Below are positions 34,269 through 43,928 of a stretch of DNA of 43,928 nt, piece after piece (position 1 is the first letter of the stretch; every line of letters begins with the position of its first letter). Position numbers and translations under genes: made by a program. Location: assembly GCA_002387845.1 (NCBI GenBank), contig DGLB01000006.1, positions 25,592-69,519 on the forward strand, written 5' to 3'. The DNA is from Stenotrophomonas maltophilia (GTDB taxonomy: Bacteria; Pseudomonadota; Gammaproteobacteria; Xanthomonadales; Xanthomonadaceae). The notes under the pieces are model-generated. The model was not told the DNA's origin. It made no database searches and saw nothing but the letters and a program-made list of their open reading frames with translations.

Positions 34269-35489
34269 ATGGATATCCGTCCCATTCTGACCACGCTGCG
34301 CCGGCACAAGACCGCCGCCGCCCTGATCGTGCTGGAAATCGCCCTCACCTGTGCGATCGTCTGCAACGCGCTCTTCCTGATCGGGCAACGACTGGAGAAG
34401 ATCAACCAGCCCAGCGGCATTGCCGAGAAGGAACTGCTGGAAGTTCGCCTGGGTGGCATCGGCACGCAGGTGAACGCCACCGCCCGCACCCGCGAGGACC
34501 TCGCCGCCCTGCGTGCGATCCCGGGGGTGAAGAATGCCGTTCCCCTCAACCAGCTGCCGTTCCGCCGCAACTCCTGGAACACCAGCGTGTCGCTCATTCC
34601 CGACCAGGAGCGGCCCAACTTCAACGCCGCCCAGTACATGGTCAGCGAAGGCACCCTCGACACCATGGGACTGGAGCTGATTGCCGGTCGCGATTTCCAG
34701 GCCGACGAGTACGCACACCTGGAAGACGTGGAGAAGGATCCCACCATCGAACAGCGCGGTTCGGCGGTGATCCTGAGCAACCGGGCCGCGCTCAAGCTGT
34801 TCCCGGACGGGAAGGCGGTCGGCAAGACCATCTACAGTGGCAAGATGCCGCTGCGTATCGTCGGCGTAGTGAAGGAGCTGGCACGCCCGGTGACGGTCGA
34901 GTCCGACACCGGCTACTCCATCATGCTGCCAGTGCGGGTGAACTATGACCTGGGCCTGTACCTGATCCGCGTCACCGACCCGTCGCGTCGCCAGGAAGTG
35001 CTCAATGCGGCCGTGGCCGCGCTGGAGAAGGTGGACACCAACCGCATGGTGCGCGGCAAGCTCACCTATGAAGAGCAGCGCACCAAGTACTTCCAGAACG
35101 ACCGTGCGATGGTGGGCCTGCTGATCACGGTGTGCGTGGCGTTGCTGGTTGTCACCGCACTGGGCATCGTCGGCCTGGCCAGCTTCTGGGTGCAGCAGCG
35201 GACCAAGCAGATCGGCATCCGCCGGGCGCTGGGGGCCACCCGCGGGCAGATCCTGCGCTATTTCCAGACCGAGAACTTCCTGCTGGCCACGGTGGGCATC
35301 GTGCTCGGCATGCTGCTGGCCTACTCGATCAACCTGTGGCTGATGAGCGCTTATGAGCTGCCGCGCATGCCGGCCAGCTATCTGCCCATCGGTGCGGTGC
35401 TGCTGTGGCTGCTGGGTCAGATCGCCGTGTTCGGCCCGGCCCACCGTGCCGCCGCCGTTCCGCCTGCCGTCGCCACCCGGAGCGCCTGA
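34269..35489 (+). CDS. FtsX/MacB-type ABC transporter permease (second)
   Basis: A 406-aa permease of the same class as its neighbour but divergent in sequence. An N-terminal membrane segment (about 17-38) is followed by a periplasmic domain and three C-terminal segments, with the coupling motif QQRTKQIGIRRALGATRGQILRYF near residue 310. It ends in a short Ala/Pro-rich tail. The gene starts 16 bp after the first permease, and its TGA overlaps the next start as TGATG. Two non-identical half-size permeases imply a heterodimeric membrane domain, unlike MacB, in which ATPase and permease are fused and form a homodimer. Confidence 0.9.
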   Translation: MDIRPILTTLRRHKTAAALIVLEIALTCAIVCNALFLIGQRLEKINQPSGIAEKELLEVRLGGIGTQVNATARTREDLAALRAIPGVKNAVPLNQLPFRRNSWNTSVSLIPDQERPNFNAAQYMVSEGTLDTMGLELIAGRDFQADEYAHLEDVEKDPTIEQRGSAVILSNRAALKLFPDGKAVGKTIYSGKMPLRIVGVVKELARPVTVESDTGYSIMLPVRVNYDLGLYLIRVTDPSRRQEVLNAAVAALEKVDTNRMVRGKLTYEEQRTKYFQNDRAMVGLLITVCVALLVVTALGIVGLASFWVQQRTKQIGIRRALGATRGQILRYFQTENFLLATVGIVLGMLLAYSINLWLMSAYELPRMPASYLPIGAVLLWLLGQIAVFGPAHRAAAVPPAVATRSA

Positions 35490-35887
35490 TGAACAGGCCC
35501 CTTTTCCGGAGTGTGGGGGTGGCCCTGCTGCTGGCCACCGCCGCCTGTTCGCAGAGCGGACGCACCGAAACCTCGCGCATGGACGTGCGCGGCGACGGCA
35601 ACCACTTGAGCCTGGAGGCGAAGCAAGGCGTCGTCAGCGTGCTTGCGGCCAGCCCGGCGGGACGCTTCGGTGTGGATGAAGGCGACCGCGTGCTGCGCGT
35701 CGACGGGCAGCCTGTCACCAGCGTGACCGCCTTGACGACTGCCCTGACCGGCAGCGGCAGGGCAACGGTTCCGGTGGTGGTGCAGCGCAACGGGAGCGAG
35801 CAGACGCTGACCGTCGCCACGGCACCGTGGCAGGCGATCCGCGCACCGGAACCGCCTCGCCCGCCCTCGCCGCCCGACCGGCCGTGA
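35489..35887 (+). CDS. PDZ domain-containing envelope protein of the export cluster
   Basis: A 132-aa exported protein. The leader LFRSVGVALLLATAACSQ ends in a possible but imperfect lipobox (TAAC). The mature part is a single PDZ-like domain (about residues 40-115): GVVSVLAASPAGRFGVDEGD, VLRVDGQPVTSVTALTTAL and VPVVVQRNGSEQTLTV, followed by a Pro-rich tail (PEPPRPPSPPDRP). There is no protease domain, so it probably binds a peptide or protein C-terminus. Its coding sequence overlaps the permease stop by one base, so it is translationally coupled to the exporter. Function within the system is unknown. Confidence 0.82.
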   Translation: MNRPLFRSVGVALLLATAACSQSGRTETSRMDVRGDGNHLSLEAKQGVVSVLAASPAGRFGVDEGDRVLRVDGQPVTSVTALTTALTGSGRATVPVVVQRNGSEQTLTVATAPWQAIRAPEPPRPPSPPDRP

Positions 35888-35963
35888 CCCGGTGCCGGGC
35901 CGCACTGACGCGCGGCCCGGCGCTCCGGTACTCTCTGCGTACTTTCCCGTCTTCCGCTGCCGC

Positions 35964-37303
<1,340 letters not shown>

Positions 37304-37307
<4 letters not shown>

Positions 37308-38659
37308 GCCGGCGCTCGTTCACCTTCCGGCTGTTCCTGCGGCTGCTGCCGGTGCTGGCACTGGCCGCGGCCGGCCCGTGGCTGCTGGCCTACTGGATGG
37401 ACCACGGCTGGGCGGTGACGTTGATCTCCACCGTGCTGCTGCTGGCGTTGATGTGGTGGACGCTGCGCCGCGCCACCGCGCCGGTGCGTTCATTGCTGCG
37501 CGCCCTTTCGGGTACCACCAGCAGCTATCGCGATGGCGAGTACAACTTCGGCGTGTACTGGCCGGGCGACGACGAACTGGGCGACCTGGTCAAGGCGCAT
37601 CGCGAGCTGGGCGACGTGCTGCGTGAGCAGCGCCAGGGCCTGGTGCAGCGTGAGCTGCTGCTGGACACCATGGTGCAGAACACCCCTGTGTCGATGCTGC
37701 TGCTGGCCAATGGGGGGGACGGCATCCAGCGTGTGGTGTTCTCCAACCTGGCCGCGCGCAAGCTGCTGCACAACGGCTGGAAGCTGGAGGGCCAGCGCAT
37801 GGATGACGTGCTGGAGACCATGCCGGTGGAACTGCGCGACGCCATCATGCGCGGCGGCGACAGCCTGTTCGCGGTGCGCGTTGCCGAAGAAGACGGGCAG
37901 GAGCCGGATGAAGACGACGAACAGGTGTATCACCTGTCGCGACGCAACTTCCATCTCAACGGGCGTCCGCATGACCTGTTGCTGGTGCGGCTGCTGACCG
38001 CCGAGCTGCGCCGCCAGGAAGTGCAGACCTGGAAGAAAGTGATCCGGGTGATCAGCCATGAATTGAACAACTCGCTGGCTCCCATCGCGTCGCTGGCGCA
38101 CTCGGGCGGCGAGCTGGTCCGCCGCGGCAAGACCGAGCGGCTGGAGAATGTGTTCTCCACCATTGAAGAGCGTGCGCGTCACCTCGAAGGTTTCATCCGC
38201 GGCTATGCGCGGTTTGCCAAACTGCCACAGCCGCAGTTGCAGAACGTGCAGTGGGCGCAGTTCTTGGGGGGCCTGCAGATGCAGATCCCGTTCCGCATGG
38301 CCGAGGTTGCCGAAGACCTACAGGGTCGGATCGACATCGCACAGATGGGGCAGGCGCTGTTGAACCTGCTCAAGAACGCGCATGAGGCGTGTGGCGAGGC
38401 CGATCCGCCGAACGACGACGTGGAGCTGCGGGTCACGCGGTTGCCGCAGTGGCTGCGCATCGAGGTGCTGGACCGTGGCAAAGGCATGAACGAGGCCGTG
38501 CTGCAGAACGCGCTGATGCCGTTCTACTCGACCAAGCGCAACGGCACCGGGTTGGGATTGGCGCTAACGCGCGAGATCGTCGAGGCGCATGGTGGCCGGG
38601 TGGCCCTGCAGAACCGCCGCGAAGGCGGTCTGTGTGTGTCGATCCTGCTGCCGGCGTGA
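37304..38659 (+). CDS. Sensor histidine kinase (NtrY-like) partner of the regulator
   Basis: A 451-aa membrane sensor kinase. Two hydrophobic segments (about 8-29 and 33-54) leave almost no periplasmic loop, so it probably senses a membrane or cytoplasmic cue. A HAMP-like region and a PAS-like segment (about 115-230) follow. The H-box is VISHELNNSLAPI with His252, the N-box LLNLLKNAHEA, G1 DRGKGM and G2 GTGLGLAL. An acidic stretch EEDGQEPDEDDEQ lies before the H-box. The start overlaps the response-regulator stop, a translationally coupled pair. The TGA stop sits in the three-base loop of a perfect 7-bp stem (38650-38666). Confidence 0.93.
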
Positions 38660-38678
38660 CGCCGGCGGGAGCCCCGAG

Positions 38679-40043
38679 TTACTTCTTGACCGGGCGATGC
38701 CAGCCTTCAATCACCTGCTGGCGCGCGCGTGCGACCGTCAGCTGGCCGTCCGGCGCGTTGCGGGTAATCACCGAGCCGGCGGCAATGGTCGCCCCCGCTC
38801 CCACCGTCACCGGTGCCACCAGTGAGCTGTTGGAACCCACGAACGCGTTGTCGCCGATCGTGGTCTGCGACTTGTTCACGCCGTCGTAGTTGCAGGTGAT
38901 GGTGCCCGCGCCGATGTTGACCTTGCTGCCAATCACGGCGTCGCCCAGATAGGTGAGGTGGTTGGCCTTGCTGCCCGCACCCAGTGTCACCTTCTTGGTT
39001 TCGACGAAGTTGCCTACGTGCGAACCCTCGGCCAGCACGGTGCCCGGGCGCAGGCGCGAGAACGGTCCGATATCGGCCGCGCCTTCGCTGACCACGCCAT
39101 CCAGGTCGCAGTGCGGCTTCACCACGGTACCGGCGGCCAGCTTCACGTCCTTCAGGCGCGTGAACGCACCGATGCTGACGCCATCACCCAGCTCGACATC
39201 GCCCTCCAGAATGACGTTGACGTCGATCTGCACATCACGGCCGACGCGCACCGTGCCGCGGATGTCCAGGCGAGCCGGGTCGAGCACGCGCGCGCCCTGG
39301 GCGCACAGTGCACGCACCTCGCGCAGCTGCCAGGCCCGCTCCAGCTGCGACAGCTGCCAGGGGTCGTTCGCCCCTTCCGCCTCCTGGGCGTCGTCGACGA
39401 AGGCCATGTCGGCCGGGGTGTACTCGGCGGCCGCCGAAGCAAACACATCGGTCAGGTAGTACTCGCCCTGGGCGTTGCTGTTGGACAGCTGCGACAGCCA
39501 CATGCGCAAGGCAGTGCCATCGGCGCTGATGATGCCGGTGTTGATGGTGCGGATGGCGCGCTGTTCGTCGGTGGCGTCCTTCTGCTCGACGATGGCCGCC
39601 ACGCGACCCTCGGCGTTGCGTACGATGCGGCCGTAACCCGTGGGATTGGCCACTTCGGCCACCAGCACCGCGAGCCGGCCCGGCTGCGACAACAGATGGC
39701 GCAGCGTCTCGGCGCGGATCAGCGGCACGTCGCCGTACAGCACCAGCACCTTGGCATCGTCCGGCACCTGCGGCATGGCCTGCTGCACGGCGTGGCCGGT
39801 ACCCAGCTGCTCGCGCTGTTCGGCCCACTCCAGATCGGGCTGGTCGGCGAAGGCGGCACGCACCGCCTCACCGCCGTGGCCGTACACCACGTGGATGGCG
39901 GCCGGCTGCAGTGCGCGGGCGGCATCAATGACGTGCGCCAGCATCGGGCGGCCTGCGATCGGCTGCAGCACCTTGGGCAGGTCGGATTTCATGCGCTTGC
40001 CAGCGCCAGCGGCGAGGATGATGACGTGCAGGGCTTGGGTCAT
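38679..40043 (-). CDS. glmU: Bifunctional GlmU (GlcNAc-1-P uridyltransferase/GlcN-1-P acetyltransferase)
   Basis: Makes UDP-GlcNAc from glucosamine-1-phosphate in two steps. The 454-aa product has the N-terminal pyrophosphorylase domain (ILAAGAGKRMKSDLPKVLQPIAGRPML, within residues 9-35; GHAVQQAM; LYGDVPLI) and the C-terminal left-handed beta-helix acetyltransferase with hexapeptide repeats (IGPFSRLRPGTVL, NYDGVNKSQTTIGDNAFVGS). The start at 40043 is set by MTQALHVIILAAG. It lies downstream of the ATP synthase operon behind a terminator. Its convergent neighbour is the sensor kinase, with 19 bp between stops. Confidence 0.97.
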   Translation of the reverse strand: MTQALHVIILAAGAGKRMKSDLPKVLQPIAGRPMLAHVIDAARALQPAAIHVVYGHGGEAVRAAFADQPDLEWAEQREQLGTGHAVQQAMPQVPDDAKVLVLYGDVPLIRAETLRHLLSQPGRLAVLVAEVANPTGYGRIVRNAEGRVAAIVEQKDATDEQRAIRTINTGIISADGTALRMWLSQLSNSNAQGEYYLTDVFASAAAEYTPADMAFVDDAQEAEGANDPWQLSQLERAWQLREVRALCAQGARVLDPARLDIRGTVRVGRDVQIDVNVILEGDVELGDGVSIGAFTRLKDVKLAAGTVVKPHCDLDGVVSEGAADIGPFSRLRPGTVLAEGSHVGNFVETKKVTLGAGSKANHLTYLGDAVIGSKVNIGAGTITCNYDGVNKSQTTIGDNAFVGSNSSLVAPVTVGAGATIAAGSVITRNAPDGQLTVARARQQVIEGWHRPVKK

Positions 40044-40149
40044 GTCGGCAACGGCAGGTTGTAGGGCGTTGGGAGCAGTGTAGAACGGCGGAGGTTCGAT
40101 TGGCGTGCGCAGCCGGGCACAGCACCGCACCACCGACCGGCTCCAAACA

Positions 40150-40176
40150 ACAACGCCGGCACAAGGCCGGCGTTGT
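40150..40176 (-). terminator. Terminator at the end of the ATP synthase operon
   Basis: Perfect 11-bp stem ACAACGCCGGC with its complement, loop of five bases, followed on the minus strand by TGTTTGGAG. It lies about 25 bp beyond the atpC stop and 107 bp before the glmU start. Confidence 0.85.
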
Positions 40177-40198
40177 CGGTACACGAGGGTGCTGAAGC

Positions 40199-40621
40199 TC
40201 AGTGCTTGAGGGTCTTGCGCAGGCGCTCAAGCGCCTGCAGCTGGACCACGGCTTCGGCCAGCTTCTGCTGGGCCTCGGCCACTTCCATCGCTTCACCGCG
40301 GTTGGCCAGCATGCGCTCGGCCTCTTCCTTGGCCTTGCGGACCTTGGCTTCGTCGATGTCTTCGGCACGGATCGCGGTGTCGGCGAGCACGGTCACCACC
40401 TGCGGCTGCACTTCCAGAATGCCGCCGGAAATGGCGAAATCCAGCTGCTCGCCGCTCGGCGTGGTGACCACGACCTTGCCGGGCTTGAGTCGGGTGATCA
40501 GCGGGGCGTGCTTGGGCGCGATGCCCAGCTCGCCCAGCTCACCGGTCGCCACGACCAGGGTCGCTTCGCCACGGAAGATTTCCTGTTCAGCGCTGACGAT
40601 GTCGCAACGAATGGTGCTCAT
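40199..40621 (-). CDS. atpC: F0F1 ATP synthase subunit epsilon
   Basis: Central-stalk subunit that couples and regulates rotation; its C-terminal helices can inhibit ATP hydrolysis. The 140-aa product has the N-terminal beta-sandwich (CDIVSAEQEIFRGEATLVV, GELGELGIAPKHAPLITRLKPG) and a helical C-terminal domain from about residue 90 (EAKVRKAKEEAERMLANRGE). It starts two bases after the atpD stop, in the normal order, and is the last gene of the operon. Confidence 0.97.
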   Translation of the reverse strand: MSTIRCDIVSAEQEIFRGEATLVVATGELGELGIAPKHAPLITRLKPGKVVVTTPSGEQLDFAISGGILEVQPQVVTVLADTAIRAEDIDEAKVRKAKEEAERMLANRGEAMEVAEAQQKLAEAVVQLQALERLRKTLKH

Positions 40622-40623
40622 GA

Positions 40624-42030
<1,407 letters not shown>

Positions 42031-42068
42031 TGCTGCATCCTCTAATTAAATGCTTTTGACTGTGCGCG

Positions 42069-42932
42069 TCAGACTGCTGCCGCGCCGCCGACGATTTCGG
42101 AGATTTCCTGGGTGATCGCTGCCTGGCGGGCCTTGTTGTAGACCAGCTGCAGGGTTCCGATCAGCTTGTTCGCGTTGTCACTGGCCGACTTCATCGCCAC
42201 CATGCGAGCCGCATGCTCGGAGGCCACGTTTTCCAGCACGGCCTGGTACACCAGCGATTCCACGTAACGCGTCATCACGTGCTCGAGCACGGTGGCGGCG
42301 TCGGGTTCGTACAGGTAGTCCCAGTCATGGTGCGCGACCTGCTTTTCGGCGGCCGGCAACGGCAGCAGCTGGTCGAAGCTGGCCTTCTGCACCATCGTGT
42401 TGATGAAGCGGTTGTAGACCAGGTAGACGCGGTCGACCTTGCCCTCGGTGAACGCGTCGAGCATCACCTTGATCACGCCGATCAGCTGTTCCAGGTGCGG
42501 CACGTCGCCCATGTGGGTCACGCTGCCGACCATGTTGACCTTGACCCGGCGGAAGAAGGTCGATGCCTTCTGGCCGATGGTCACCACGTCGATCTCGGCA
42601 CCCTTTTCCTGGTACTGGCGCACTTCACCCAGCATCTTGCGGAACAGGTTGTTGTTCAGGCCGCCAGCCAGGCCGCGGTCCGAGGAGATCACGATGTAGC
42701 CGACCCGCTTGACCTCGTCGCGCTGGACCAGGAACGGATGCTGGTAGTCGGTGCTGGCCTGGGCCAGGTGACCGATCACCTGCTTCATCGCCTGCGCATA
42801 CGGACGCGAGGTCTTCATGCGATCCTGCGCCTTGCGGATCTTGGAGGCCGACACCATCTCCAGCGCGCGGGTCACCTTGCGGGTGTTCTGCACGCTCTTG
42901 ATCTTGGTTTTGATTTCGCGACCGCTTGCCAT
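42069..42932 (-). CDS. atpG: F0F1 ATP synthase subunit gamma
   Basis: Rotor shaft subunit, 287 aa. The N- and C-terminal helices that form the coiled-coil axle are typical: EIKTKIKSVQNTRKVTRALEMVSASKIRKAQ (within residues 5-35) and NANKLIGTLQLVYNKARQAAITQEISEIVGGA at the end. The central Rossmann-like part shows ISSDRGLAGGLNNNLF. A pair of REP elements lies between it and atpA. Confidence 0.97.
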   Translation of the reverse strand: MASGREIKTKIKSVQNTRKVTRALEMVSASKIRKAQDRMKTSRPYAQAMKQVIGHLAQASTDYQHPFLVQRDEVKRVGYIVISSDRGLAGGLNNNLFRKMLGEVRQYQEKGAEIDVVTIGQKASTFFRRVKVNMVGSVTHMGDVPHLEQLIGVIKVMLDAFTEGKVDRVYLVYNRFINTMVQKASFDQLLPLPAAEKQVAHHDWDYLYEPDAATVLEHVMTRYVESLVYQAVLENVASEHAARMVAMKSASDNANKLIGTLQLVYNKARQAAITQEISEIVGGAAAV

Positions 42933-42948
42933 CTCTTATTCCCGTATC

Positions 42949-43001
42949 GCGGGGCGGGCCCCGCGGTTGTCGTTGTGAAGCGGGGTGGAACCCCGCTCTA
43001 C
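42949..43001. repeat. REP pair between atpA and atpG
   Basis: Stem GCGGGGC with GCCCCGC and loop GG at 42949-42964, then AGCGGGGT with ACCCCGCT and loop GGA at 42979-42997, ending CTAC. The second has the GTAG head; the first has a degenerate GTAT outer end. They fill most of the 73-bp gap inside the operon transcript. Confidence 0.8.
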
Positions 43002-43005
43002 ACGC

Positions 43006-43928
43006 TTACCAGCTGCCGGTGGTCTTGAACTCGGCGATGCCCTTCTTGAAGGCACCTTCGATGTCGTTGTCCCAACCGCCGGTGGCGTTGACCTTGCCGA
43101 TCAGTTCGCCCTGGGTGTTGGCGAAATGGGCGTGCAGGCCTTCTTCGAAGGCCAGCAGCTTGTTGACCGGCACGTCGTCGAGGTAGCCCTCGTTGACGGC
43201 GTAGATCGACAGCGCCTGGTTGGCGATCGACATCGGGGCGTACTGCTTCTGCTTCATCAGCTCGGTGACGCGCTGACCGCGTTCCAGCTGCTTGCGGGTG
43301 GCTTCGTCCAGGTCCGAGGCGAACTGCGCGAACGCCGCCAGCTCACGGTACTGGGCGAGCGAGATGCGGATGCCGCCCGACAGCTTCTTGATGATCTTGG
43401 TCTGGGCTGCACCACCGACGCGCGACACCGAGATACCGGCGTTCACGGCCGGGCGGATGCCCGAGTTGAACAGGTCGGTTTCCAGGAAGATCTGGCCGTC
43501 GGTGATCGAGATCACGTTGGTCGGCACGAACGCCGAGACGTCGCCGGCCTGGGTTTCGATGATCGGCAGCGCGGTCAGCGAACCGGTCTTGCCCTTCACT
43601 TCACCCTTGGTGAACTGCTCCACGTACTCTTCCGAGACGCGGGCCGCACGTTCCAGCAGGCGGGAGTGCAGGTAGAACACGTCACCCGGGTAGGCTTCAC
43701 GGCCCGGCGGGCGCTTCAGCAGCAGCGAGATCTGGCGGTAGGCCACGGCCTGCTTGGACAGGTCGTCGTACACGATCAGGGCGTCCTGGCCGCGGTCCAT
43801 GAAGTACTCACCCATGGTGCAGCCCGAGTAGGCGCTGATGTACTGCATGGCAGCCGATTCGGAAGCGGTGGCAGCCACGACCACGGTGTGGGCCAGCGCG
43901 CCGTTTTCTTCCAGCTTGCGCACGATGT
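43006..43928 (-). CDS. atpA: F0F1 ATP synthase subunit alpha (5' end beyond window)
   Basis: C-terminal about 307 residues of the regulatory alpha subunit of F1, running off the right edge, so the P-loop is not visible. Diagnostic segments are HTVVVAATASESAAMQYISAYSGCTMGEYFMDRG, read across about 35 residues, ALIVYDDLSKQAVAYRQISLLLKRPPGREAYPGD, and the conserved SVSRVGGAAQTKIIKKLSG with the alpha-specific arginine. The C-terminus ends KTTGSW. Upstream of atpG in normal order. The regular genes atpH, atpF, atpE and atpB should follow beyond the window. Confidence 0.97.
   Translation of the reverse strand, partial: IVRKLEENGALAHTVVVAATASESAAMQYISAYSGCTMGEYFMDRGQDALIVYDDLSKQAVAYRQISLLLKRPPGREAYPGDVFYLHSRLLERAARVSEEYVEQFTKGEVKGKTGSLTALPIIETQAGDVSAFVPTNVISITDGQIFLETDLFNSGIRPAVNAGISVSRVGGAAQTKIIKKLSGGIRISLAQYRELAAFAQFASDLDEATRKQLERGQRVTELMKQKQYAPMSIANQALSIYAVNEGYLDDVPVNKLLAFEEGLHAHFANTQGELIGKVNATGGWDNDIEGAFKKGIAEFKTTGSW

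Noticed and set aside
32633..34831. Long minus-strand open frame opposite the ABC permease genes
   Set aside because: Spans the ends of three clear plus-strand genes and has no recognisable domain; an antisense shadow.

Overview
The window is a GC-rich gammaproteobacterial chromosome segment, most probably Stenotrophomonas or a near relative in the Xanthomonadaceae. This rests on the gene content (c-di-GMP-binding YajQ, two secreted S9A oligopeptidases, a lptM-dapF-DUF484-xerC operon, the order atpA-atpG-atpD-atpC-glmU) and on the many short palindromes that begin with GTAG, the REP type I know from Stenotrophomonas. No rRNA, tRNA, CRISPR array or insertion sequence was seen.

Layout. From 1 to 2.5 kb lies a minus-strand operon: lptM, dapF, a DUF484 gene and xerC (cut by the left edge), with overlapping genes. 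From 2.6 to 9.9 kb are a YbaN-type membrane protein, two exported prolyl-oligopeptidase-family enzymes on either side of a class I aminotransferase, a small membrane protein and a lipocalin lipoprotein. From 9.9 to 13.3 kb are a HigBA toxin-antitoxin pair, metI and metN of the methionine importer (no metQ beside them) and an EamA transporter. From 13.4 to 20.2 kb are yajQ, DUF1415 and SDR genes in tight order, oligopeptidase A, an unknown acidic protein, a Cds1-type PLP enzyme and two VOC/glyoxalase proteins.

From 20.2 to 23.3 kb, a large nested inverted repeat is followed by a two-gene DNA-metabolism pair: a radical SAM protein and a DUF4130-UdgX fusion carrying the KRIH loop of the crosslinking uracil-DNA glycosylase family. 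From 23.3 to 26.9 kb are a TonB-dependent siderophore receptor with a possible Fur box, a small lipoprotein and a CBS-domain protein. From 26.9 to 28.7 kb is a patch of accessory character: an unrecognised 226-aa protein, an antitoxin-like HTH protein with no visible toxin, and a SymE-like protein.

From 28.8 to 43.9 kb the conserved minus-strand series atpA-atpG-atpD-atpC, glmU, glmS is interrupted. Between glmU and glmS sits a plus-strand seven-gene unit: an HlyD-type adaptor, a MacB/LolD-type ATPase, two FtsX/MacB-type permeases, a PDZ protein, an NtrC-type response regulator and a histidine kinase. Upstream of it are a very good sigma-54 promoter (30875-30892) and a cluster of GTGTCCG half-sites containing a perfect 14-bp palindrome. 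I infer an autoregulated, sigma-54-dependent export system whose own two-component pair acts on its own promoter; its substrate is unknown. This and the radical SAM/UdgX pair are the two most interesting parts of the window.
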